Positions 12,161 to 21,241 are shown, numbered from the stretch's first letter. The stretch is 64,000 nucleotides of DNA from Oscillospiraceae bacterium (GCA_015067825.1 SVLQ01000001.1:200485-264484); one strand, 5' to 3'. The notes: generated from the letters alone by a model not told the origin. A program made the numbers and translations.

Positions 12161-13054
12161 TCAAAGAAGCTTGCAAACGAGATCTGTCAGGATCCCTGCG
12201 AACACCGCAAAAAGATAGAGATACAAAAGGATCTGCAGATTCTTTTTCTTATCGCGGTTGATCTTAAACAACATCGCGATCCCCAATCCGGCTCCCGAAG
12301 AGAGTCCGGCGATTGCCCCACCGAGAGAAAGCGTTCCCTCGACGAAAAGCTCGCTGATCAAAACCGACGGCGCACAATTCGGAATCAGGCCGATCAGAGC
12401 GGTCAGAAACGGTGAAAAAATGCTGCCCGAGAGCAGAACCTTGGCAAGCGCTTCTTCGCCGATCAAGGTCGTTGCGGTCGTGATCACCAGCAAAACGATC
12501 AACAAAAAGAGAAAGGTCTCGGCGGTGTGGTGCAGCGCAGAACGGAAGATCCCGCCCTCGCAGCCGCAATGCTTGCAGAGTTCGTGCGTGGCTTCGTCGC
12601 GTTCGTCGTCATGGTCGCAGTGATCGTGGGCGCAGGCGGCAGTATTTTTACGGCGGAAAAAGACGAGATCCGCAAGATATCCTGCCAACAGCGCAAACGC
12701 AAACTTCAGCCCGATCAGCGGCAGGATCTTCGTGCCACCCGCGGGATTGGCGAGCAAAACCGGGATCGCTTCGTCCGAGGTAGCCACAAACACCGCGAGC
12801 AATGTGCCGGCAGAGATCAGCCGGCCGGCATACAGATTGGATGCCGCGACCGAAAATCCGCATTGCGGCACCAAGCCGATCGCCGCACCGAGCGGAACGG
12901 AGTATTTTCCGGCATGGCCGAGGCTATGCCGCAACTTTTCACCGGTACGGTGTTCAATCCATTCGAGCAGCAGATATGCGCCGAACAAAAACGGCAGCGT
13001 CAGCAGGCCGTGATGCAAAGTTTCTTCCAGGATCTCAAGGACGGTATCCCACAC
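12161..13054 (-). CDS. Putative 10-TM heavy-metal exporter (ArsP_2 / putative manganese transporter family)
   Basis: The 297-residue membrane protein is built as two homologous halves, each with a GLVPQCGFS- or GLIPNCAPS-type motif (near residues 60 and 225), the hallmark of this family, which is linked to arsenic or manganese efflux. A cytosolic or periplasmic loop between the halves is rich in Cys and His (CAHDHCDHDD, then CKHCGCEGG) and looks metal-binding. The start is GTG at 13054 with AAGGAGA about 10 bases upstream. It lies 34 bases after the amidohydrolase gene in what looks like an operon led by manA. The exact metal is not known. Confidence 0.82.
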   Translation of the reverse strand: MWDTVLEILEETLHHGLLTLPFLFGAYLLLEWIEHRTGEKLRHSLGHAGKYSVPLGAAIGLVPQCGFSVAASNLYAGRLISAGTLLAVFVATSDEAIPVLLANPAGGTKILPLIGLKFAFALLAGYLADLVFFRRKNTAACAHDHCDHDDERDEATHELCKHCGCEGGIFRSALHHTAETFLFLLIVLLVITTATTLIGEEALAKVLLSGSIFSPFLTALIGLIPNCAPSVLISELFVEGTLSLGGAIAGLSSGAGLGIAMLFKINRDKKKNLQILLYLYLFAVFAGILTDLVCKLL

Positions 13055-13088
13055 AGGTTATGTTCTCCTTCTATCGTTTACAGGCAGA

Positions 13089-13892
13089 TCAAAGCTTGAT
13101 CTGCAGCGCATCGGCAAGGTTCTGTCCCAGAATGCGCGTTTTGGCTTCTTCGGAAATATTAAGGCCAAGGATACGGTCGATTGCCGCTTTCAGCTGCGGG
13201 CCTTTGTTGTGCGGGAAGTCCGTGCCGAAAATGTGCGTGGTCTCGCCGCCGAGTGCGACCATCGTGTAGAGCTGTTCATCGGTCAAGTACCAGAGGCCGG
13301 GATCGTAAATGCTCGTCCAGCCGGAGAACACGTGCGGATCCTTGGCATTCCCGCGGCGATTGACCATAACGGCCAGCGCATCTTTAAAGAAGCAGTAGCC
13401 GCCCATGTGCTCCATCGAAAATTTCAGATCCGGGAAATCGTAGGTCAGATCGTCGAACAGAAGCATCGCGTAGTCGGAAAGGCGGTGCCAATGCACGCCG
13501 GTGTGGAACGTCAGAAACAGACCGTGGCGCTGGGCCACTTCGTAGACCTCGTAGGCGCGTTCGCCATTGACCTTGAATTCCTGGGCAGCCGGATGCAGCT
13601 TGATGCCTTTGAGACCGAGTTCGGCGATCTCTTCGGTTTGCTCGCGCAGATCGGTGCGCTCGAAATCGATCGTGCCGAAACCGATGATATCGGGATCATC
13701 CTTGATCGCGCCGGCCAGCCAGCGGTTCTGGTTGACCTCCGGGGCCGAGACCTGGCGGCCGTTTTTAAACGGCGCAAAGGCAACGGCTTTGTCGATACCG
13801 GCTTCGTCCATCGTGCGCTTGAGTGTTTCGATCGAGCCGTGCGGACGCAGCTGTTCTTCAAAAACGTGGCAATGGTTGGCAAAAACTTTCAT
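13089..13892 (-). CDS. Amidohydrolase-family metal-dependent hydrolase (PF04909 type)
   Basis: This 267-residue TIM-barrel protein carries amidohydrolase_2 landmarks in order: NHCHVF near residue 7 (HxH metal pair), GIKLHP near 98, FHTG near 131, EHMGG near 164, and FGTDFP near 227 (the metal-site Asp). Relatives act as decarboxylases or hydrolases on small cyclic or aromatic substrates, and the substrate here is unknown. It sits between manA (34 bases upstream) and the metal exporter (34 bases downstream) on the same strand. AAAGGGGCG precedes the ATG. Confidence 0.85.
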   Translation of the reverse strand: MKVFANHCHVFEEQLRPHGSIETLKRTMDEAGIDKAVAFAPFKNGRQVSAPEVNQNRWLAGAIKDDPDIIGFGTIDFERTDLREQTEEIAELGLKGIKLHPAAQEFKVNGERAYEVYEVAQRHGLFLTFHTGVHWHRLSDYAMLLFDDLTYDFPDLKFSMEHMGGYCFFKDALAVMVNRRGNAKDPHVFSGWTSIYDPGLWYLTDEQLYTMVALGGETTHIFGTDFPHNKGPQLKAAIDRILGLNISEEAKTRILGQNLADALQIKL

Positions 13893-13926
13893 CTGTTAAC
13901 GCCCCTTTCGCGTCCCTCGTTACGTA

Positions 13927-14964
13927 TCAGTAAAGGAGTTTTTGAATCTCCGTGTCGGCATAACCGGCATTCTTCAGCGGAGCAACGATATCGGCGTCGA
14001 TGTTCGGCACGTAGAAACGATAGATCTCACCGTCGCCGCAGAGCGTGAAGCCGTCGGCGGCTGCCGGAACGACCGCGGTCATACCGGTCGAAAGTGCGAT
14101 TTCGCCGCCGTCGGCCGTGATCGTCAGTGCGCCTTTCGCGCAGAAAACGATGCTGAAGCTGTCGCCGCTGTGAGCGATCTCGCAGCGGTCGTGCAGGCGG
14201 ATGCGCTGCGTAGCAAACATCGAACAGGCCGGGAGATATTCGATCTCCGCACCGTCGGTTTTGATCGGCAGAACGGCGCCGAGCTCACCTTTGAGTTCGG
14301 TTTTGGAGACGTCGAGCGCTTTTTCGATATGGAGTGCGCGCGGCTTGCCGTCGAGACCAAGGCGACCCCAGTCGTAGACGCGGTAGGTCGTATCGCTTGA
14401 CTGCTGAATTTCGGCGATGACGAGACCCGTGCCGATCGCGTGGACAAGGCCGGGCTGAAGGAAGAAGGTATCGCCCGCTTTGCACGGGATAAACTGCAGC
14501 GCGGATTCCAGTTCGTTCTTTTCGATCAGCTTCTGGTATTCTTCGCGCGAGATCGCTTCCTTAAAGCCGAGATACAGTCCGGCTCCTTCTTCGGCGCTCA
14601 TAACGATCCACATTTCCGTCTTGCCGCGGTCACCGTCGGCAGCAGCGTACGCATCGTCCGGGTGCACCTGGACGCTCAGACGGTCGCGGGCATCGATCAG
14701 CTTGAAGAGCAGTGGGAACTTGCCGTCGGTCGTCAGCTTACCGAGGAACGCGCCCTCCGGCATCGCCGCGATGATCTGGGCGAAATCCATTCCGGCAAAT
14801 TCGCCGGAGGCTGCGGGCGTCTTGCCGTTGAAGTGTTCGGCGGCCTCCCAGCTTTCGCCGGTGACGGCAAACGTCGATTTTTTGCCGTAGTCTTCGTTCA
14901 GCGAAGTGCCGCCCCAGGGCATCGATTTATAACAAGGAACTGTCGGAATCGGTTTGTAATTCAT
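13927..14964 (-). CDS. manA: Mannose-6-phosphate isomerase, class I
   Basis: ManA (345 residues) interconverts mannose-6-phosphate and fructose-6-phosphate and is a zinc enzyme of the cupin fold. The N-terminus has KSMPWGGTSL, the metal-binding segment is SVQVHPDD (His ligand near residue 95), and FLQPGLVHAIGTG carries a further ligand. The length fits the short Bacillus-type enzyme. The ATG at 14964 is preferred because GGTGAT lies 6 bases upstream; the ATG at 14970 would overlap that site. It is first of an apparent three-gene operon with the amidohydrolase and exporter genes. Confidence 0.93.
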   Translation of the reverse strand: MNYKPIPTVPCYKSMPWGGTSLNEDYGKKSTFAVTGESWEAAEHFNGKTPAASGEFAGMDFAQIIAAMPEGAFLGKLTTDGKFPLLFKLIDARDRLSVQVHPDDAYAAADGDRGKTEMWIVMSAEEGAGLYLGFKEAISREEYQKLIEKNELESALQFIPCKAGDTFFLQPGLVHAIGTGLVIAEIQQSSDTTYRVYDWGRLGLDGKPRALHIEKALDVSKTELKGELGAVLPIKTDGAEIEYLPACSMFATQRIRLHDRCEIAHSGDSFSIVFCAKGALTITADGGEIALSTGMTAVVPAAADGFTLCGDGEIYRFYVPNIDADIVAPLKNAGYADTEIQKLLY

Positions 14965-15005
14965 AATCATATCACCATTTCTGTTTTCGTTGATTCTATT
15001 CTTAT

Positions 15006-15034
15006 ATTGTACTCGTTTTTTCTCGGCTTTTCAA
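15006..15034 (-). promoter_or_regulatory. Promoter of manA
   Basis: Minus-strand TTGAAA (15029-15034) and TACAAT (15006-15011) are 17 bases apart. No terminator is seen between the MBL gene upstream and this promoter. Confidence 0.75.
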
Positions 15035-15059
15035 GTCCTGCCGGCAATACAGCTTCGAT

Positions 15060-16367
15060 TTACGGTTCGCTTCCATCGTACGGACAGCCGCAGACCGGGA
15101 AAAACTCGGTGCCCGTAAGCTTGCCGTCGGCAATCCGGAAAATCGTCGTAGCGTCGCCGGAAACGTAGATGTTCTCGTCGGGACAGTAGCGATGGAGATT
15201 GCGGAAATTTTCGGAAATAAATTTCAAGAGCAGATACCGTCCTTCGGGCACCAGCATATATTCCGTACGGATAAATTCGTAAAAATTCTCCACGTGGTCG
15301 ATGCAGTGGTGCGCCACTTGCAGGAAATCACAAGTGACCGATCCCCACGGATAGCGTCCGATGAGGATATTTCCGTTGGGAATAAACGCATCACCGAGAA
15401 AGATCACGCTCTTGCCGTCAAAACTGAATTTTAAGATCGCGCTCGTTTCGTTCATGCCGAAATATGTTTTGTTGCGGCAGCGCGTGAGCGTATCCTCGTG
15501 GGTCAGGAGAACCTCGACCTCCGCGCCGGACAGCATGAACTTCTGGCCGGTGTGGAGCTTGAGGTAGGAAACTTCGGGATTATTCGTGCAAATGCGCTCC
15601 ATCGTACGCGAGCGGCTGAGCGGAATGCGTCCCGACGGCAGACGGAAGGTCGACCCGGCCATCAAAAGCGCTGTCGAAGCAAAGTTGAACATCGCGCGTT
15701 CCACCTTCAGCCGTGCGCCGAACTTGTTGAGCATCCGGCTGAAGAAATCCATATGGTCGCCGTGCGGGTGCGTACAGAACCATGCGGCAATGTGGATCGT
15801 CTCCGGATTTCCGGTCAATGCAGAAAGGCGGGCCATGAATTCGTCAGTTGCCGGCTCCGTCGATTGTTCACGAGAGCCGCCGTCGACGACGATGACTTTG
15901 TTGTCGCGCAGTCGGATCGCATAAAGCATACCGCAGTCGCTGGTATAGCCGCGGATCATATCGCCGTAATGCAGGCCAAATTGCATCAACGCCGTATCAT
16001 CGTGGACGGCAGTCCCCGGTTCACAGGCAAACTCGGGAACAGTCACGCCGGAATTGTCGCAAATGATCCGTGCCATGCGTTCGTTGAAGATATAGTAGAC
16101 GTAAAGCAGCTTTTCGCCTTTCAATTGGTGGAAGATGCCGGCATCGTTGCGGTTTTTAAACACCGTCGTATAGCCGTTCTGTTCCAGAAGCGCGCAGTAA
16201 TCCGCAAATTCCTCTTCGGTCGTTTGCGTCACGATGTGCATGAAGGAATCTTCGTCGGTCGGACCGAAGAAATCATCTTTCATACCGCTGCCGCAGTTAT
16301 ACAACGTAGGATTCAGTTCGCCGCCCGAGTAAGCGGGAATGCACTCCAGTTTCCAAATGCTTTCCAT
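15060..16367 (-). CDS. Metallo-beta-lactamase-fold hydrolase
   Basis: This 435-residue protein has a roughly 150-residue N-terminal region without recognised motifs. An MBL domain follows: THPHGDHMD (HxHxDH zinc motif) near residue 200, IFLGDAF (Asp ligand) near 325, and VAHHC near 349. The arrangement resembles the ComEC-like MBL branch without the membrane part. No signal peptide is seen. AGAGGG precedes the ATG. It is last in the dnaD-dnaI-ybaK-mutY operon, 28 bases after mutY. Its substrate is unknown. Confidence 0.85.
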   Translation of the reverse strand: MESIWKLECIPAYSGGELNPTLYNCGSGMKDDFFGPTDEDSFMHIVTQTTEEEFADYCALLEQNGYTTVFKNRNDAGIFHQLKGEKLLYVYYIFNERMARIICDNSGVTVPEFACEPGTAVHDDTALMQFGLHYGDMIRGYTSDCGMLYAIRLRDNKVIVVDGGSREQSTEPATDEFMARLSALTGNPETIHIAAWFCTHPHGDHMDFFSRMLNKFGARLKVERAMFNFASTALLMAGSTFRLPSGRIPLSRSRTMERICTNNPEVSYLKLHTGQKFMLSGAEVEVLLTHEDTLTRCRNKTYFGMNETSAILKFSFDGKSVIFLGDAFIPNGNILIGRYPWGSVTCDFLQVAHHCIDHVENFYEFIRTEYMLVPEGRYLLLKFISENFRNLHRYCPDENIYVSGDATTIFRIADGKLTGTEFFPVCGCPYDGSEP

Positions 16368-16395
16368 ATTCTTCCCTCTCTTTGTGTGTTATCGT

Positions 16396-17514
16396 CTACT
16401 TATCCGGCCGTTCCAGACAAATGCGGTAAGCGGTCGGCAGTGCGATCGTTTCGGCGAGGTCCGTCTCCACCGCCCACGTAAAACTAGGTGAGCGGGTTCG
16501 GATCTGCACCGCGTAGCAGCGCATATGCCACTCACGATGCGTAAAAATATGTTTTCTAAAATACGCCGGTTCGCAGCGGATCGGCGAAATACCCCATTCT
16601 TCCAGAGTTGCCATTACCGCTTCCGGTGAGAGCCATCCCGGAAGATCCGGCAGTTGCCAAAGCCCCGCAAGTAATCCGCGTTCTTCCCTTCTGCATACGG
16701 CGATCGCCTCGCCGTCTGTCAGGATCAAAACCGTTTTTTCTTCGATCGTCCGTTCTTTTTTTGCAGCTTTCAGCGGCAAAAGGCCGACTGTCCCGTTTTG
16801 GCTTGCACGGCACAACGCTGCAAGCGGACAATCGACACAATGCGGTGCGCCGTTCGGCACGCAGACGACTGCCCCAAGCTCCATCAGCGCCTGCGTGAAT
16901 TCGCCGCAGGCATTGCGCGGATAGACTTCCTCCAACGCCTCAAACACAGCGCGCTTCACCGCCGGTTCAGAAATCGGCAGCGGAAGCTCAGTCAGGCGGG
17001 AAATCACCCGCAGAACGTTGCCGTCCACCGCAGGTGTCGGACGGTCAAAGCAGATCGAAGCGATCGCCCCGGCCGTATAGTCACCCACCCCGGGAAGTTC
17101 GCGCAATTCATCGTACGTCGTCGGGAAATTGCCGCCGTCTGCGGCAACGATCTTGGCTGCTTTGTGGAGATTACGGGCGCGGGAATAATAACCGAGCCCC
17201 TCCCACAGTTTTAATACGGTATCCTCCGATGCATCCGCCAAAGCCTGTACCGTCGGACATGCAGCCAAAAAGCGTGCGTAATAGCCTTTGACCGCCTCCA
17301 CACGCGTCTGCTGCAGCATGATCTCCGAGAGCCAAACGCGGTAGGGATCGCGGTCTTTCCGCCACGGGAGGTCGCGGGCGTTCGCCCGGAACCACGCAAG
17401 AAGCGGCTCAGAAACGTTTCGCAGCAGCTTGGCACTGCGCGACTTCCACCCGCCAAGTATTACCTGCATCGCGTCAGCGGATTCTTTGCGGTTGGATCTC
17501 ATATCCTTATCCAT
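16396..17514 (-). CDS. mutY: A/G-specific adenine DNA glycosylase
   Basis: MutY (up to 372 residues) excises adenine mispaired with 8-oxoguanine. The HhH region reads LPGVGDYTAGAIASICFD with catalytic Asp, and PWRKDRDPYRVWLSEIMLQQTRV carries the catalytic Glu. The 4Fe-4S cysteines are spaced C-x7-C-x2-C-x5-C (CVPNGAPHCVDC, then PLAALC), one residue longer in the first gap than in E. coli. A C-terminal NUDIX-like domain for 8-oxoG recognition follows (WQLPDLPGW). The start could be 17514 or 17502 (GGATAAGGAT before the latter). It lies three bases after ybaK. Confidence 0.95.
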   Translation of the reverse strand: MDKDMRSNRKESADAMQVILGGWKSRSAKLLRNVSEPLLAWFRANARDLPWRKDRDPYRVWLSEIMLQQTRVEAVKGYYARFLAACPTVQALADASEDTVLKLWEGLGYYSRARNLHKAAKIVAADGGNFPTTYDELRELPGVGDYTAGAIASICFDRPTPAVDGNVLRVISRLTELPLPISEPAVKRAVFEALEEVYPRNACGEFTQALMELGAVVCVPNGAPHCVDCPLAALCRASQNGTVGLLPLKAAKKERTIEEKTVLILTDGEAIAVCRREERGLLAGLWQLPDLPGWLSPEAVMATLEEWGISPIRCEPAYFRKHIFTHREWHMRCYAVQIRTRSPSFTWAVETDLAETIALPTAYRICLERPDK

Positions 17515-17517
17515 CCT

Positions 17518-18006
17518 CTATCCGTCCGTGCGCGTCAGCGGAGCAACCGTAAAGGGAACGGCCTTACGCAATTCCTCCGGGCTCAGTTCGATCTGCGCAC
17601 CGATCTTTCCGGCGCTGACAAGGATGATCGGCTGCGATTCGACGGAGCTGTCAACCACCGTTTGGAACTGCTTTTTCATCCCGACCGGCGAGCATCCGCC
17701 GTGGACGTATCCCGTCAGCGGCAGCAACGCTTTCTGCGGGATCATCTCCACCGATTTTTCACCGACGGCTGCCGCCGCTTTTTTCAGATCAAGTTCGCCT
17801 GTTACCGGCACGACGAACACGTAGTTTTTCTTGCTGTGCGCCACCGTGACAAGCGTTTTAAACACCTGCGCCGGATCCTTGCCGAGCGTTGTGGCAACCT
17901 CCAGACCGCTGACAGCCGTACCGTCGCCGTAACGGTGCGCGATATAGCTTGCCCCCAGCCTGTCCAGCGTGCGCATGACGTTGGTTTTTTCTTCTGCTTT
18001 TGCCAT
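17518..18006 (-). CDS. ybaK: YbaK/EbsC-family aminoacyl-tRNA deacylase
   Basis: This 162-residue YbaK-type protein hydrolyses mischarged Cys-tRNA(Pro) in trans. Family marks are KTLVTVAH near residue 55, the general-base segment FVVPVTGELDLKKAA near 72-86, and the GYVHGGCSPVGMKK loop near 105-118. The start at 18006 is fixed by GGAG 8 bases upstream; upstream in-frame codons overlap dnaI. The gene begins one base after the dnaI stop and is followed at once by mutY, so it is in the primosome operon. Confidence 0.92.
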   Translation of the reverse strand: MAKAEEKTNVMRTLDRLGASYIAHRYGDGTAVSGLEVATTLGKDPAQVFKTLVTVAHSKKNYVFVVPVTGELDLKKAAAAVGEKSVEMIPQKALLPLTGYVHGGCSPVGMKKQFQTVVDSSVESQPIILVSAGKIGAQIELSPEELRKAVPFTVAPLTRTDG

Positions 18007-18007
18007 T

Positions 18008-19003
18008 TTATATCTCCAGTATGCTTCTGCCGCGGCGCGCGCTGTCCATGCGTGCGTAAATCGGCACCGGGACAAAATCAGCGCGCAGACGCGCCGAAAG
18101 GTGCGAACCGTAGCGTGCGCCGAGCTCGTCGACGTTCATCGCCGTCGACAGAATCGTAGGTTTTTTCTCGGCGAGACGGCGGTTTAAGAGTTGGTAGAGC
18201 GCAGATGCGGTATAGGCCGTCGTCATCTCCGTGCCAAGGCCGTCGAGCATGAAAAGATCGCATTTTTCCAGTCGCGCGATCTCTTCGGCGGGTTCACCGG
18301 TTTTATCAAAGCGCTCCTCTTCAAAGAGCTTTGCGAGGTCGAATGCGCTGTAGTAGACAACAGAGGCATTTTTTTCGATCGCACTCCGCGCGATCATGGC
18401 CATAAAGAAAGTCTTTTCGGTGCTTCCTTCCCCGCCAAACAACAGATTCTGCGACGTCGAGGAAAACGCGGCGCCGTATTTGCGGCATTTTTCGGCGACG
18501 ATCGCCATATATTTACGCGGCGAAATACCGTCGGCATTGATCTCAGGCGAATATTGTTCCGCCTCAAAAAGCTCGGGCTGACCGCTGCTCATCGCAAACA
18601 GTTCTGCCAGACAAGCGTACTGTTCTTCGCGGTAGATCTCGCGCAGGCATTCGCACATTTCCGAGCCGATATAACCGCTGTCGGCGCATTTTTCGCAGGC
18701 GTAGCGCGCGTCGATCGCGTTGGCGGGCAGGTCATTAGCGATCAAGATCTCTGCCCGTTCGGCGCGCAGCGCCTTTACGCGTTGCTTGATCTTCAAAACG
18801 TTTTCTTCAACGGCGTCTCCGCCCTTGATCACGTTTTCAACCAGCATCAAACCACAGGAGGAGATTTCCTGTTCGATCTCCGCCAGGCGCGGAAAGCGTT
18901 CGTTCAGTTCGCGAACCGTGCGCGCATGGCTAAGTTCCCGTTCGGTGCGCTGCGCGGCAAAGCGGTCCAGTGCTTTCTTCAGCGGTGCAACGTCGTAACT
19001 CAT
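18008..19003 (-). CDS. DnaI/DnaC-like helicase loader ATPase, with altered P-loop
   Basis: The 331-residue protein has an N-terminal helical region, a cysteine set resembling the DnaI zinc motif (CEKCADSGYIGSEMCEC, near residues 105-121), and an AAA+ domain. The Walker A reads GGEGSTEKT (190-198): the Gly before the catalytic Lys197 is Glu196. Walker B is FMLDGLGTEM with D254 but Gly instead of the second Asp. LSTAMNVDEL fits sensor 1. Relatives load the replicative helicase at origins and restart sites. It overlaps the upstream dnaD gene by four bases (ATGA). Whether it still hydrolyses ATP is an open question. Confidence 0.85.
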   Translation of the reverse strand: MSYDVAPLKKALDRFAAQRTERELSHARTVRELNERFPRLAEIEQEISSCGLMLVENVIKGGDAVEENVLKIKQRVKALRAERAEILIANDLPANAIDARYACEKCADSGYIGSEMCECLREIYREEQYACLAELFAMSSGQPELFEAEQYSPEINADGISPRKYMAIVAEKCRKYGAAFSSTSQNLLFGGEGSTEKTFFMAMIARSAIEKNASVVYYSAFDLAKLFEEERFDKTGEPAEEIARLEKCDLFMLDGLGTEMTTAYTASALYQLLNRRLAEKKPTILSTAMNVDELGARYGSHLSARLRADFVPVPIYARMDSARRGRSILEI

Positions 19004-20001
19004 CGTTCTGTTCCTCCATGGTTGTCATTCATGTATTCCTGCATCTGGCGGATGGCATCAAGCTCGGCTTCGGAGAAGCTGCCCGATGCCTGCGGGACAC
19101 GGCGGGCCGACATGCGTTTTTCGTGGGCAGCACGCGCCTCTTCGTGTTCTTTTTCACGGCGGGCCTCAAAAGCCTTGATCGCCTCGGCAGTTGTCAGCCC
19201 AGCCGACTTCCAGCTTTTCAAGATACTTCCGGCGTATTTCAGTTCCATTTCGCCGAGGCGTTTGACCGTGATCTCCTGCGCAAGAGCTGCGGCATCGGCA
19301 TCAAAGCCCATCTCCGCCCAAGAGCGGAGCAAGCGGCGTTCGTCCTGCCGCGAAACGCGCAAACCGATCGCCTGTTCGATCCGTTCGACCGTCTCGTAGA
19401 TGCGGTTTTCGTCGGCAATAAAGCGTTCCGCCGCTTCCGGTGTCGTGATCCCGTTTTCGAGCCAACGGTACGCCTCTTTTTTGATCATCGCCAGCGATGG
19501 ACGGCGACCGTTCTGCCGAGCGGTACGGGCGCGTGCAAAATGCAGGAGCAGGATCATGCATTCGGCCGGCATCCCGAAATAGCGGTAGATCGTCATCAGT
19601 TCTCTGAGGTCGCTTTCCCCCAAGCACGGGTGCAGCACCGTTTCGGCTTCGCGCACGACCTGTGCAAACGCGATATCGCTCGTCACCAGTCCCATAACCT
19701 CTTCCGGCGAATACTGCGGCTCGGCCATCGATTGGCGGCGCTGTTCGTTCAGCTGAACGTCGTTGACGGCCGCATCTTCCAAACTGATCAAGCGGGCGCG
19801 AGAAAGCGCCTCGCGTGCATCGGCAAGCATCTGCGGCGTCAGCGCCAACGCGCGCGCAGCGTGAGATTCGCCGTTTTCCGGGTGAACCGCGAGATAAAGA
19901 TACAGGCGCACAGCGTCCTTATTGGGAAGCGCGCAGAGCTTGTCTGCCGTTTCCCTGTCAAGATAGATCCCGTTACCACGGGGAATGATTCGAATCGCCA
20001 A
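19000..20001 (-). CDS. DnaD-domain primosomal protein
   Basis: This 333-residue protein contains an N-terminal winged-helix-like region and two DnaD-type helical repeats (about residues 120-200 and 220-290), the second with the motif YAGSILKSWKSAGL, matching the conserved YI..IL..W...G. DnaD remodels DNA and brings in the helicase loader, which is encoded directly after it. A TTG at 20001 is chosen as the start: GGTGGGAG lies just upstream, whereas the in-frame TTG at 20061 sits almost on the predicted transcription start. The C-terminal tail is charged and Glu/Arg-rich. Confidence 0.87.
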   Translation of the reverse strand: MAIRIIPRGNGIYLDRETADKLCALPNKDAVRLYLYLAVHPENGESHAARALALTPQMLADAREALSRARLISLEDAAVNDVQLNEQRRQSMAEPQYSPEEVMGLVTSDIAFAQVVREAETVLHPCLGESDLRELMTIYRYFGMPAECMILLLHFARARTARQNGRRPSLAMIKKEAYRWLENGITTPEAAERFIADENRIYETVERIEQAIGLRVSRQDERRLLRSWAEMGFDADAAALAQEITVKRLGEMELKYAGSILKSWKSAGLTTAEAIKAFEARREKEHEEARAAHEKRMSARRVPQASGSFSEAELDAIRQMQEYMNDNHGGTER

Positions 20002-20073
20002 GATGCTCCCACCCTTTATCCTTCGTGCTATGTACGGTATGCGCGTTTGCGCACACCGCAACCTTCCTATGAT

Positions 20074-20101
20074 ATTATATCACAGATTTCGCCGAAATCA
20101 A
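20074..20101 (-). promoter_or_regulatory. Promoter of the dnaD-dnaI-ybaK-mutY-MBL operon
   Basis: Minus-strand TTGATT (20096-20101) and TATAAT (20074-20079) are 16 bases apart. The promoter abuts the stop of the cysteine desulfurase gene upstream. Confidence 0.7.
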
Positions 20102-20104
20102 AGA

Positions 20105-21241
20105 CTATTTTCGCATAAGGATCGTCCAAAGCGTGCGGCAGAACCGCAGGACCTCAGCATCCGTATTCTCACCGCAAAGACTCACGCGCACAGTCCCTTC
20201 GCAAGCCGTCCCGACACTTTCGTGTGCAAGCGGTGCACAATGCAATCCGGCGCGGACGGCAATGCCGCGTTCGGCAAGCTTCTGCGCCAGTTCTTCCGGG
20301 TGCCAGCCGTCGGCAGTAAATGAAAACAGGCTGCCGCACGGTTCGCTGCCGGAGTCATAGACTCTGATTCCCGAAAAAGTTTGAAGTGCATACTTCAGTT
20401 CCCGTACCAGTTTTTCTTCGCGGTATCGGATCTTTGGCAGGTGTTTGCGCACATAACGGATGCCCTCGCAAAGTCCGCAGATCCCGGCAACGTTCAGCGT
20501 ACCGCTCTCGAAGCGTTCCGGGATCGTCTCCGGCTGATAGAGGCTCCGCGATTCACCGCCGGTGCCGCCGAACAACAGCGGCTCCGGCCGAACGTCCGTG
20601 CAAAGGAGCATCATCCCGGTTCCCACCGGCCCCAACAGTCCCTTGTGGCCGGGAACGCAGATGATATCGGCACCGATTCTGCCCGCATCAACAGGCAAGC
20701 TCCCAGCCGCCTGCGATGCATCGACCACAAAAACGATCCCGCGCTCTCTGCACATCCGGCCGATCTCTTCCACCGGAAGAAGATTGCCAAACACGTTGGA
20801 AACCATCGTACAAACGCACAGACCGCAACGCTGATCGAGCAGGCGGTCAAAAGCGCGGACCGCATCGTCCCTGTCAAACAGCCGGCTTTGCGCAATACGG
20901 ATCTCCAGACCGTCGCGCTCGCTGCGCCGGACCAGCGGTCGCCGTACGGCGTTGTGCTCGTACCCGGAAATAACTGCCGCTTTATTCTGCAAGGGCAAAC
21001 CCATGATTGCGGTGTTCAGAGCCTGCGTTGCGCTCGTGCAGAAAACCACACGCGTCTCATCCACAAGTCCAAAAAGCTTCGCCGCTTCGCTGCGGCAGGC
21101 AAACACCGCCTCCGCTGCTTTTTCTGCCGCACGATGACCGCTGCGGCCGTAGCCGGCATGTTTGCCGATCGATCCGCTGACGGCGCGGCGAACAGACGGA
21201 GGACGCAGGAGAGACGTTGCCGCACTGTCAAAATAGATCAT
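20105..21241 (-). CDS. Cysteine desulfurase family protein (class V PLP aminotransferase)
   Basis: The protein has 378 residues. MIYFDSAATS at the N-terminus, VDASQAAGSLPVD (PLP-interacting Asp), CVPGHKGLLGP (PLP-binding Lys near residue 205) and the mobile-loop GLHCAPLAH (catalytic Cys) are all present. Such enzymes take sulfur (or selenium) from cysteine (or selenocysteine). The preceding gene encodes a DUF3343 protein, a recurrent partner proposed to carry S or Se. The ATG has GAGAGGAG upstream. The gene is not linked to iscU or sufB, so a specialised thiolation or selenium role is more likely than bulk Fe-S assembly. Confidence 0.9.
   Translation of the reverse strand: MIYFDSAATSLLRPPSVRRAVSGSIGKHAGYGRSGHRAAEKAAEAVFACRSEAAKLFGLVDETRVVFCTSATQALNTAIMGLPLQNKAAVISGYEHNAVRRPLVRRSERDGLEIRIAQSRLFDRDDAVRAFDRLLDQRCGLCVCTMVSNVFGNLLPVEEIGRMCRERGIVFVVDASQAAGSLPVDAGRIGADIICVPGHKGLLGPVGTGMMLLCTDVRPEPLLFGGTGGESRSLYQPETIPERFESGTLNVAGICGLCEGIRYVRKHLPKIRYREEKLVRELKYALQTFSGIRVYDSGSEPCGSLFSFTADGWHPEELAQKLAERGIAVRAGLHCAPLAHESVGTACEGTVRVSLCGENTDAEVLRFCRTLWTILMRK

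Noticed and set aside
16801-16890. MutY iron-sulfur motif with C-x7-C instead of C-x6-C as a defect
   Set aside because: The remaining three cysteines and spacing are intact, and a longer first gap is plausible in Clostridial MutY; I do not consider it a loss of function.
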